From an uncultured Clostridia bacterium (GTDB lineage Bacteria > Bacillota > Clostridia > Oscillospirales > Ruminococcaceae), in the NCBI GenBank assembly GCA_947385505.1, contig CANDLP010000166.1:1-5844 (forward strand): DNA of 5,844 nucleotides, read 5' to 3'. The translations under genes and the position numbers were made by a program. Shown piece by piece: positions 1 to 5,844 of this stretch (positions within the stretch are counted from its first letter, which is position 1; every line of letters starts with the position of its first letter). Below the pieces are notes generated by a model, which worked only from the letters and a program-made list of their open reading frames with translations, made no database searches and was not told the origin of the DNA.

Positions 1-33
1 AGCAAAGCTCCCTCAGTTATTGTATTGAACTTA

Positions 34-114
34 AATAACCACCGCCTGCGGCGGTGCTTCGGCTTCGCCGAAGTATTTGAATTGTGGATTTTATCCACAA
101 TTCAAATGGTTATT
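34..114. repeat. Cloverleaf-forming palindromic element downstream of rpsI
   Basis: This 81-base element folds almost completely. An outer 7-bp stem (34-40 with 108-114) encloses three adjacent perfect hairpins: 6 bp (41-46/50-55), 7 bp (57-63/67-73) and 15 bp (75-89/93-107). Each hairpin has a 3-base loop, and only bases 56 and 74 are unpaired at the junction, so 70 of 81 bases are paired. Read on the minus strand, which is the rpsI sense, the loops are AAA, GAA and GCA. The middle hairpin contains GCGAAGC, known as an unusually stable mini-hairpin in DNA. The element starts 15 bases after the rpsI stop codon and probably forms the 3' end of that transcript. It lacks a clear U-run, so a classic intrinsic terminator is doubtful. 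The compact layout suggests a dispersed REP- or MITE-like repeat, but copy number cannot be judged from one window. The pairing is directly seen; the function is inferred. Confidence 0.75.
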
Positions 115-129
115 AGTATAAACCGCGAA

Positions 130-528
130 TTAACGCTTAGAGAACTGAGGCGCACGTCTCGCAGCCTTTAAGCCGTACTTCTTTCTTTCCTTCATTCTCG
201 GATCACGGGTAAGGAAGCCCGCTTTCTTAAGAACAGGACGAAGCTCCTCGCTGTACTGGAGAAGAGCTCTGGAAAGACCGTGGCGGATAGCGCCGGCCTG
301 TCCGGTAACACCGCCGCCCGCAACAAGGCATACGATGTCGAATTTCTCGGTGGTGCCGGTCAAAGTAAGAGGCTGACGGGCGATAAGCTTAAGAGTGTCA
401 AGACCGAAATAATCGTCAATATCTCTGTTGTTTATGGTAATTTTGCCGGAGCCGGGATAAACGCGCACTCTTGCTACGGAGTGTTTTCTTCTGCCGGTTC
501 CATAGTAATACGGTTTAGATTCGTACAT
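130..528 (-). CDS. rpsI: 30S ribosomal protein S9 (uS9)
   Basis: This gene encodes ribosomal protein uS9 of the small subunit head, whose extended basic C-terminal tail reaches the P-site tRNA anticodon stem-loop. The 132-residue product has the usual family length. It opens with the conserved [19 protein letters not shown] block (residues 8-26), has the glycine-rich [16 protein letters not shown] segment in the middle, and ends with [17 protein letters not shown], including the invariant terminal SKR. The ATG at 528 is supported by an AAGGAGGG Shine-Dalgarno at 538-545, nine bases upstream. It lies 15 bases downstream of rplM, the classic pairing, and shares its transcript. No defect is visible. 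Identity is recognised from sequence and is secure. Confidence 0.98.
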   Translation of the reverse strand: MYESKPYYYGTGRRKHSVARVRVYPGSGKITINNRDIDDYFGLDTLKLIARQPLTLTGTTEKFDIVCLVAGGGVTGQAGAIRHGLSRALLQYSEELRPVLKKAGFLTRDPRMKERKKYGLKAARRAPQFSKR

Positions 529-537
529 AGTGTTTAT

Positions 538-545
538 CCCTCCTT
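538..545 (-). promoter_or_regulatory. rpsI Shine-Dalgarno overlapping the rplM stop codon
   Basis: On the minus strand the sequence reads AAGGAGGG, ending nine bases before the rpsI ATG. Its first bases lie within the rplM TAA stop (544-546). Ribosomes terminating on rplM would therefore expose or re-use this site, which favours translational coupling and balanced L13 and S9 synthesis. The overlap is directly seen; the coupling is inferred. Confidence 0.85.
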
Positions 546-972
546 AAAATTTGAATTCTTCGGGCTTCTGAGCGGCGTTGACATGTTCCGCGCCCTTATA
601 AAGGCGAAGTCTTGTCATAGCTTTTCTGCCGATAGTGTTATTGGGAAGCATACCGTAAACGGCAAGCTCCATAGCCTTTTCGGGGTTGGTATCCATCAGT
701 TTTCTGTACTGAACTTCCTTAAGGTGACCGATATAGCCTGTGTGCCATCTGTGATACTTGTTTTCAAGCTTCTTGCCTGTGAGCACTGCTTTGGCGCAGT
801 TAATGATTATCACATGATCTCCGCAGTCGCAGTGGGGCGCGAAGGTGGGCTTGTGCTTGCCTCTGAGCATCAGGGCGGCCTGAGCGGCAACACGTCCGAG
901 AGGCTTTCCGGCTGCGTCGAGAATATACCACTTGCGTTCTACTGTCTGGGGATTGGGCATATAAGTAGACAT
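544..972 (-). CDS. rplM: 50S ribosomal protein L13 (uL13)
   Basis: This gene encodes uL13, an early-assembling large-subunit protein that binds 23S rRNA. With the ATG at 972 the product is 142 residues, the standard bacterial length. Recognisable blocks are the N-terminal ERKWYILDAAGKPLGRVA, then LRGKHKPTFAPH, the VLTGKKLENKYHRWHTGYIG segment, and the C-terminal AVYGMLPNNTIGRKAMTRLRLY followed by YKGAEH. The reading frame stays open upstream to a TTG at 1029, but the ATG at 972 has an AGGAGG eight bases upstream and gives the family N-terminus, so it is preferred. It is the first gene of the rplM-rpsI operon, behind a consensus promoter and a structured leader. A slight oddity is a Cys-Asp-Cys where many homologues have non-cysteine residues around the Asp (residues 44-46). 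Confidence 0.98.
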   Translation of the reverse strand: MSTYMPNPQTVERKWYILDAAGKPLGRVAAQAALMLRGKHKPTFAPHCDCGDHVIIINCAKAVLTGKKLENKYHRWHTGYIGHLKEVQYRKLMDTNPEKAMELAVYGMLPNNTIGRKAMTRLRLYKGAEHVNAAQKPEEFKF

Positions 973-1098
973 TATTTTTTCCTCCTGTTTTTTATTAGCG
1001 GGTGATATCCGAATTTTTTTATTTTTCAAATATACCGTTTTAAGGCTTTTTGCCTCGGCTTTCTCCGCAAATGCGCAGCAGCGCGCGGAAACGCAACA
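973..1098 (-). promoter_or_regulatory. Structured 5' leader of rplM-rpsI, candidate L13 autoregulatory leader
   Basis: The leader is about 125 nt, counted from the predicted transcription start near 1098 to the rplM ATG. The first hairpin (1062-1091) has a 7-bp outer stem with one G-U pair, a four-base 3' bulge (1069-1072), an inner GCGC/GCGC stem and a TGCT loop. The second (1042-1056) has a 5-bp stem with one G-U pair and a five-A loop. The rest, to the AGGAGG at 981-986, is A-rich and weakly structured. A CCGC at 998-1001 could compete for the GCGG at 1065-1068, an alternative pairing that could link the hairpin to the translation start region. Known context: L13 leaders are described for low-GC Gram-positive bacteria (Rfam L13_leader), and rplM-rpsI is autoregulated by L13 in E. 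coli. I cannot confirm a match to the Rfam consensus by eye. Confidence 0.55.
981..986 (-). promoter_or_regulatory. rplM Shine-Dalgarno that fixes the start codon
   Basis: A perfect AGGAGG on the minus strand sits eight bases before the ATG at 972. This decides between that start and the TTG at 1029, which has no comparable site and would add a lysine-rich extension absent from the L13 family. Confidence 0.9.
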
Positions 1099-1104
1099 TT
1101 AGTT

Positions 1105-1133
1105 ATTATACAGATATGCAAGGGATTTGTCAA
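1105..1133 (-). promoter_or_regulatory. Full-consensus sigma-A promoter of the rplM-rpsI operon
   Basis: On the minus strand the -35 box TTGACA (1128-1133) and -10 box TATAAT (1105-1110) both match the consensus exactly and are separated by the optimal 17 bases. Transcription would start near 1098-1100. The bases just upstream (about 1134-1165) are strongly A/T-rich and resemble an UP element, and a purine-rich, A-dominated tract continues to about 1198. This is the profile expected of a high-output ribosomal protein promoter. It also shows that rplM-rpsI need not depend on read-through from the large gene upstream. Confidence 0.9.
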
Positions 1134-1260
1134 GAGTTTTTTCAAAATTTTTTAATATATAAGTGTTTTTCTCTTTATTTCTCTTTTGTTTTCTGCTTTA
1201 CGCTCGTTATTTCGCTTGTCATTTCATTTTATTAAAAGGCATGAAGGCAGACGAAAGCTG

Positions 1261-1314
1261 ATGTAGGTTAATACTAATCCCACAGGTTAAAAAGGGATTA
1301 GTATTAACCTACAT
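1261..1314. repeat. Perfect 21-bp inverted repeat between the signalling gene and rplM
   Basis: The arms 1261-1281 and 1294-1314 are exact reverse complements, 21 bp long, around a 12-base loop (1282-1293). A further 5-bp pairing, 1256-1260 with 1322-1326, can form across a seven-base bulge. The element begins 45 bases past the stop codon of the large gene and is well upstream of the rplM promoter. On the minus strand it is followed by CAGCTTTCGTCTGCC rather than a U-run, so it is not a textbook intrinsic terminator. It could still protect the 3' end of the mRNA, assist termination, or be a MITE-like or protein-binding palindrome. No target-site duplication was seen. The stretch between it and the A-rich promoter region (about 1200-1250) holds nothing else I can identify. 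Confidence 0.8.
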
Positions 1315-1359
1315 TTCGTTTCAGCTCTCGCCCGCAAAGCTTTTTTTATTGCCGCATAA

Positions 1360-4300
1360 TCACTTGATTTCCAGACAATTGATCATATAAGCCTTCTTTC
1401 CGCACCATTCAACCTCGGTAGCCTGCGCTCTTATCTTTTTATTGACAGCGGCATTAAAACCCTCTACCGGTTTTCCGACGCATTTAAGCGGACAATTTTC
1501 CTGTTCCTTCCCACCGCAAAATACGTCAAGGCAGGTGATTCCCGTTTTATCCGGCCCCACAAATTTTTCCGCTCTCTTATTGATGTAGAGAAGCTCTCTT
1601 GTTTCGGGGTCGACTATGTATATGAATTCGGGATAGTTGTAAAGTATTGATTCAATGGAGCGTGAATAATTTTTGTAACGGTTTTTGTTTCGGTCGTTAA
1701 TTAAAAACGTCGCTAACACTTTTGCCACATACGCAAGAGCGTCTACCTGTTCTCTTGTCCAGAAGCGATTTTCGCGGCATTCGTCAAATCCTACGAAGCC
1801 TTTGAACTTTCCGTCTTCCGTAATGGCGCAGTGAAGCACAGACTTGATCCCCTGACGGCTTAAAATATCTCTTATGGGCGGATTTAATGTCTTTATATCA
1901 TGACAGTAAAGTATACCGTCCTCATTAAGAGTCTGGTGATACATTCCGCCCAGATCAACCGCATAAGAGAGATTCTGAAGCGATTCCTTTTCCGATACAA
2001 CGCCTTCACCGCACCACTCGTAGGTGTTGGAGCAGTTTAGTCCGTCTTCCGAATCTTCAAATATATACGCCCTGCTGACGTCAAAGTGCTTTCCTACAAG
2101 CGCCAGCATTTTATTTATGCTTGTTTTGATATCTGAGCCAGATTGAAGCGCGCTGAATACTCTCATTATAATCGAGGCTTCGGAATGGGGATTGCTGCTC
2201 AGAAGCACAGTCTTGTTGTTTTCTCCGTCCTTTTCCGTGCTCCTGAAAACCGTTTCGTTCATTGTCTGGGGATCAAAGAGGATAACACAGTTTTTGCCTT
2301 GGTTTTTCGCCTGATAAAGCGCGCTGTCCGCCTGCTTGACTATCTGTCGGTATTCCCTGTTTTCGGGGGTAACGGCGGCAATGCCTATACTGGTCTTTAC
2401 ACGGCCAACTTTGGGCACTGCGATTGCAGAAATACGTTCAAGTATTATTTCTCCCTTTTTAACTGCAGCCGAAGTATTGGCGTGACTCACAAACACAAAA
2501 AACTCGTCTCCGCCATAACGTCCGACAATATCGCTTTCCCTGAACACGTCTTTAAGGATTGTGGCGAATTGCTTAAGGAACTCGTCTCCGAAAAGATGCC
2601 CCAGATTGTCGTTTATACTCTTAAAGTCGTCAATGTCTATCATCAGCAGGGCTCCGCCGGTGGAATGCTTAAGCTCGCTTTTGATAAATTCTTCGGTAGT
2701 GGCTTTGTTGTATATATCGACGCAGAGCGAATCATACATGGCTTTAGCCTGAATTTCGTCAAATTTTGCGATTTCGTCCTCAACGTCCTCTATCTTTCCT
2801 ATTATACGGAACACTTTTCCCGCTATATCGGCAATACTCTTAAATTGACAGCGGTAATGCCTTTTATATCCGCTTTCTTCTATTATTACCGGAAGCTCGC
2901 AGGCGCCTTTTTCGGCTTCTGCGGCCTCGGAAAGTTTATCGAGAACGCTTATAAATTTCTTTCTGTCTTTTTCGTTAAGCAGTGTGAATTCTTCTGGATT
3001 TGTGTGAAGCTGTTTAACCGAAGACGGTTTTCTGTCGTTTTCGGAAAGATGGCGGTAATAAGTTATGCTGTCGGATTCGGCGTTGTAGTCGAATACGATC
3101 GTCCCTGTTTCGTCAAGCAGCATCTGATAAAGCTGGTTCTGGACCTCTTTGGTGCGCTCGCTTTCGACCTTGTCGCTCACATCGCTTACAGCCGCATATA
3201 CAAGAGTCTTTCCGTTTTCGTCCATAACGCGGTACTTAACGTTGACCCAGAATGAAGAACCGTCTTTTTTAACGGACAGATAGGTGTAATCGTCCTCAAC
3301 TCCGTTTACTAAATTTTTTCCTCTGGCAAAGTCAAGGTAATGTTCGGATTTGAATTCGTCTCCCGGCTCCGAGCCGAAAATACGGTAGGTAGTGTCGCTT
3401 ATATATATCGGTACGGGCATATTGTCTATAACCTGATAAATGCCTATGCCCACGGGAATATGCTTAACCGTTTTGCCGAGCATTTCTTTGCTTTTGTCAA
3501 GATTTCTTAAGGCGCGCATCTCTTCGTCGACCGTATTTATGGTACAAAGGGATTTTATCACTTCACCGCCGCTGTTCCTGATAAAGGAGAGCGAAAGCCT
3601 GCACCATTTATATTCCCCGTCCGCCATTTTTATCCTGAGGGTGACATAAACGGGCTTGTCGGAGCTTTGCGCTTTTTTCATAAATTCTCCGTAGATGTCT
3701 TTATCATCCTCGTGGATCATAAGCTCTTTTATGAAGTCCTTTTCCCTGAACCGCTGCGCTCCAAGCTCTCCGCCGGCAAAGTTTTTTATATTCGGCGAGC
3801 AGGTCAGCGTGTCGTTGATATGATCCGCTTCTATTACCGTAATTCTGGTCTGTTCCGCTATTTGCTTATATAAACGGTCAAGCTCTTTGGCGGAAACGTT
3901 CAGCGTGGCATTTTTGTCTCCCTCTGCGCTTTTGGTAAATAAAACGCAGGTGTCGCGGTCGGAGCGTACAAGAGTAAGACCGAAGTTCTTATATATGTTG
4001 CGGTCTTCGGGATCCGATATCTGTACTTCAATATAACCGTCGGTAAAGTCTGAATTTTTTGCCGGCGCGGCAAAAAGCTCTCTTGCATAAGCCCTGTCGG
4101 AGGGGTGGATATACTTGTTTATCCAAGCGCTTACGGCGCGGTCCATCTCTAAGGGAACTGAATTAACCGCATTTTCCGGATGTCTTAGGCTTGCGATAAG
4201 ACGGGTGGTGTTCATAGCGTAATCCAAAGCGAATATTTCATCGTAAATTCCGGTTTCGGCATAAGACTTTCGCTCCGCTATGCGGCTTTTTTCCTTTGCC

Positions 4301-5844
4301 CTTGACTGAGTTACATCGCTGAACATTGCTATGTAGCTGTTATTTTTTTTGCCTTCGTTTTTTATTACGGTTGTATACACCATAATTATGCGCTGAGTTT
4401 TGTCGTTGTCGGAAACGACTATATCGCGGGTGCCCGAATCATTTTCAACAATTTCGTTTATAAGCGAATTTATTTTTTTCGTATCGTTTGAGTCAATGCA
4501 AAGCATTGAATAAAACCGGTCGTTGGCGTAAGAGAGGGCAGGCTGTCCGTCGGCAATATTTATAAGGGCAATACCCTCCCTCAGGTTGTTTATTATCGCT
4601 TCAAGATGTCGGTATGCGCTTTTTTCCGCGTCGATATCCCTTATAACTCCCGCGGTTCTGAGATGATTTCCGTTTTCGTCATAGGTGCGTGTTTCAATAA
4701 AGCGGAACCAGTGGTATTCGCCGTTCTTTTTCCTGATTCTGAATTCGTTTGCAAAGCGGCCGGACTTTTTCTCGGAATGCCATAAGCGCATTTTGGCAAG
4801 GTCGTCCGGGTGGGCAAGGCTGTCCAGCCCTTCGCCGCTTCTGAGCTTTTTCTCCAGTTCGCGGTCGGTATACTCAAAGTCTCCGGTAAATCCCGCGCAA
4901 AAGGCTTCGTCTTCGGTATAGTCTATATCCAAAGCCAGCGCGCCCGTAGCGTCAAGTATCGAATCAAGCCGACGGTTGGTTTTTTGTATTATCGCTTCTT
5001 TTTCTAAAAGCTCTGTTATATCGTTAAAGGCTATGCAAATTATCGGGTTTTCGTCGGTGCCGCCCAAACGTTTGTGTACTCCGTCCAGATAAAGAAGCTT
5101 TCCGTTTCTGTCATAGCGCCTTATTGTGGTCCTTACCGCCTTTCCGGTGCTTGAGGCTTCAAGACATGCCTGTCTTGATTTGTCTATATCTTCAGGGTGC
5201 ACTCTTTCCCAAATATCATAGTGTTCTCCCGTAAAATCCACGGGGGAATAGCCCATTATCTGCATATATCCGTCGTTTACTCGGATCACTTCAAGCTTAT
5301 CGTCGTAAAGCTCGTAGATGCCGAGTCCTCCGAATACGCCCCCTATCAATTTGGAAACGGTGGCGTTGCTTCCTAAAAGCTCGTTTATTTCGGAATTCAT
5401 ACCGTAGCTTTCAAGATTTTTATCATTAAGATCTGCGCCGTTAAGCTGAATAAGATCTGTGAACTGAGCCGACGGCATAGGCTTGGCGAAGTAATAGCCC
5501 TGTATATAAGCGCAGCCTATGCTGCGAAGAAATTCATACTGCTCTCTTGTTTCAACGCCTTCCGCAAGCAATGGCACGTTAAGCCACTTTGCCATTCTCG
5601 AAATAGCGGTGACTATGGTGCCCACTCTGTTGTTGCTGTCAAAATTCTGCATAAATTTCATATCAAGCTTAAGCAGATCAATGGGAATGTCTTTAAGGGT
5701 GTTCAGGGAAGAATAGCCGCTTCCGAAATCGTCCATCAATACCGGAAAGCATTTGTCTCTGAGCTTGTTGACCGTTTCCAGGAGCTGTGTGGGATTGTCA
5801 TTGTAGGCGGTCTCGGTTATCTCTATGCGGAAATATTTGGGTTC
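1360..5844 (-). CDS. Giant EAL-PAS array-GGDEF-GAF-PAS cyclic-di-GMP signalling protein, N-terminus outside the window
   Basis: The last 1494 residues are visible and the gene continues past the right edge. Numbering is from the first visible residue. Residues 1-135 are the C-terminal half of an EAL domain with EITET (8-12), DDFG (38-41), LKLD (58-61), EGVET (95-99) and QGYYFAKP (115-122). PAS or PAS-like modules lie near 170-285, 297-410, 415-515, 530-640 (degenerate), 668-777, 790-895 and 910-1025, joined by helical linkers. The GGDEF domain spans about 1033-1190, with FKSINDNLGH, an intact GGDEF (1111-1115) and an inhibitory RxxD, RESD (1102-1105), five residues before it. A GAF domain follows (about 1220-1385), then a short final PAS-like domain (1397-1494) with cysteines at 1438, 1443, 1451 and 1455. 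EAL domains hydrolyse c-di-GMP and GGDEF domains make it; both look active in the part seen. No membrane segment is visible, so this portion is probably cytosolic. Candidate starts near 5739 fall inside the EAL fold and are not real. Ligands are unknown. Confidence 0.93.
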   Translation of the reverse strand, partial: EPKYFRIEITETAYNDNPTQLLETVNKLRDKCFPVLMDDFGSGYSSLNTLKDIPIDLLKLDMKFMQNFDSNNRVGTIVTAISRMAKWLNVPLLAEGVETREQYEFLRSIGCAYIQGYYFAKPMPSAQFTDLIQLNGADLNDKNLESYGMNSEINELLGSNATVSKLIGGVFGGLGIYELYDDKLEVIRVNDGYMQIMGYSPVDFTGEHYDIWERVHPEDIDKSRQACLEASSTGKAVRTTIRRYDRNGKLLYLDGVHKRLGGTDENPIICIAFNDITELLEKEAIIQKTNRRLDSILDATGALALDIDYTEDEAFCAGFTGDFEYTDRELEKKLRSGEGLDSLAHPDDLAKMRLWHSEKKSGRFANEFRIRKKNGEYHWFRFIETRTYDENGNHLRTAGVIRDIDAEKSAYRHLEAIINNLREGIALINIADGQPALSYANDRFYSMLCIDSNDTKKINSLINEIVENDSGTRDIVVSDNDKTQRIIMVYTTVIKNEGKKNNSYIAMFSDVTQSRAKEKSRIAERKSYAETGIYDEIFALDYAMNTTRLIASLRHPENAVNSVPLEMDRAVSAWINKYIHPSDRAYARELFAAPAKNSDFTDGYIEVQISDPEDRNIYKNFGLTLVRSDRDTCVLFTKSAEGDKNATLNVSAKELDRLYKQIAEQTRITVIEADHINDTLTCSPNIKNFAGGELGAQRFREKDFIKELMIHEDDKDIYGEFMKKAQSSDKPVYVTLRIKMADGEYKWCRLSLSFIRNSGGEVIKSLCTINTVDEEMRALRNLDKSKEMLGKTVKHIPVGIGIYQVIDNMPVPIYISDTTYRIFGSEPGDEFKSEHYLDFARGKNLVNGVEDDYTYLSVKKDGSSFWVNVKYRVMDENGKTLVYAAVSDVSDKVESERTKEVQNQLYQMLLDETGTIVFDYNAESDSITYYRHLSENDRKPSSVKQLHTNPEEFTLLNEKDRKKFISVLDKLSEAAEAEKGACELPVIIEESGYKRHYRCQFKSIADIAGKVFRIIGKIEDVEDEIAKFDEIQAKAMYDSLCVDIYNKATTEEFIKSELKHSTGGALLMIDIDDFKSINDNLGHLFGDEFLKQFATILKDVFRESDIVGRYGGDEFFVFVSHANTSAAVKKGEIILERISAIAVPKVGRVKTSIGIAAVTPENREYRQIVKQADSALYQAKNQGKNCVILFDPQTMNETVFRSTEKDGENNKTVLLSSNPHSEASIIMRVFSALQSGSDIKTSINKMLALVGKHFDVSRAYIFEDSEDGLNCSNTYEWCGEGVVSEKESLQNLSYAVDLGGMYHQTLNEDGILYCHDIKTLNPPIRDILSRQGIKSVLHCAITEDGKFKGFVGFDECRENRFWTREQVDALAYVAKVLATFLINDRNKNRYKNYSRSIESILYNYPEFIYIVDPETRELLYINKRAEKFVGPDKTGITCLDVFCGGKEQENCPLKCVGKPVEGFNAAVNKKIRAQATEVEWCGKKAYMINCLEIK

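Noticed and set aside
34..55. A standard Rho-independent terminator for rpsI
   Set aside because: The GC-rich hairpin at 41-55 is followed on the minus strand by GGTTATTTAAG, with no real U-run. It is better treated as part of the cloverleaf, though it may still aid termination.
280..1005. A 241-codon open frame on the plus strand opposite rpsI and rplM
   Set aside because: It lies antisense to two certain ribosomal protein genes, shows no recognisable domain, and is explained as a frame shadow of their codon bias.
973..1029. A longer rplM product starting at TTG 1029
   Set aside because: It adds a lysine-rich extension not found in L13, lacks a Shine-Dalgarno, and would cover the real AGGAGG and part of the leader.
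1050..1235. A 61-codon plus-strand open frame upstream of rplM
   Set aside because: It runs antisense through the consensus promoter and the A-rich upstream tract, and has low-complexity Phe- and Ser-rich content.
1336..1343. AAAGCTTT palindrome beside a T-run, as a plus-strand terminator
   Set aside because: The stem is too short to be a terminator, and no plus-strand gene ends here.
2143..3255. A 370-codon open frame on the plus strand inside the large signalling gene
   Set aside because: The minus-strand frame here encodes clear PAS, GGDEF and GAF sequence. The plus-strand translation resembles no family and has no convincing ribosome binding site.
5734..5739. TTG/ATG codons as the start of the large protein
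   Set aside because: The same frame is open to the window edge and encodes the EITET motif of the EAL domain upstream, so the true start lies outside the window.
1360..5844. Repeated PAS modules as a DNA-level tandem repeat
   Set aside because: The similarity is at the level of protein fold. The modules have diverged strongly and I see no direct nucleotide repeats.

Overview
The window looks like a chromosomal segment of a member of Bacillota, most likely class Clostridia. The grounds are the rplM-rpsI pair with strong AGGAGG-type ribosome binding sites, an A-rich sigma-A promoter, moderate GC content, and a very large multi-domain cyclic-di-GMP protein of a kind common in gut and anaerobic Clostridia. 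The genus cannot be fixed from this sequence. All three real genes lie on the minus strand, so the biological reading order runs from right to left.

Positions 5844 to 1360 hold the C-terminal 1494 residues of a giant cyclic-di-GMP signalling protein whose N-terminus lies beyond the right edge. In reading order it has the second half of an EAL phosphodiesterase domain, a run of about seven PAS or PAS-like modules, a GGDEF diguanylate cyclase domain with an I-site, a GAF domain, and a final PAS-like domain with a cysteine cluster. Both catalytic domains keep every motif that can be seen here. Positions 1359 to 973 are a 387-base intergenic stretch. It contains a perfect 21-bp inverted repeat, an A-rich tract, a full-consensus promoter (TTGACA, 17 bases, TATAAT), and a roughly 125-nt leader with two hairpins before rplM. 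The rplM (L13) and rpsI (S9) genes follow 15 bases apart, with the rpsI Shine-Dalgarno overlapping the rplM stop codon. Just after rpsI, positions 34 to 114 form a compact cloverleaf of three triloop hairpins closed by an outer stem.

The ribosomal pair is an ordinary housekeeping operon, probably controlled through its leader. The signalling protein appears to be a separate upstream transcription unit with no evident functional link to it. I found no phage, CRISPR, transposase or defence genes. The features most worth follow-up are the cloverleaf repeat, the 21-bp palindrome, and the domain order and cysteine-bearing terminal PAS of the large protein.
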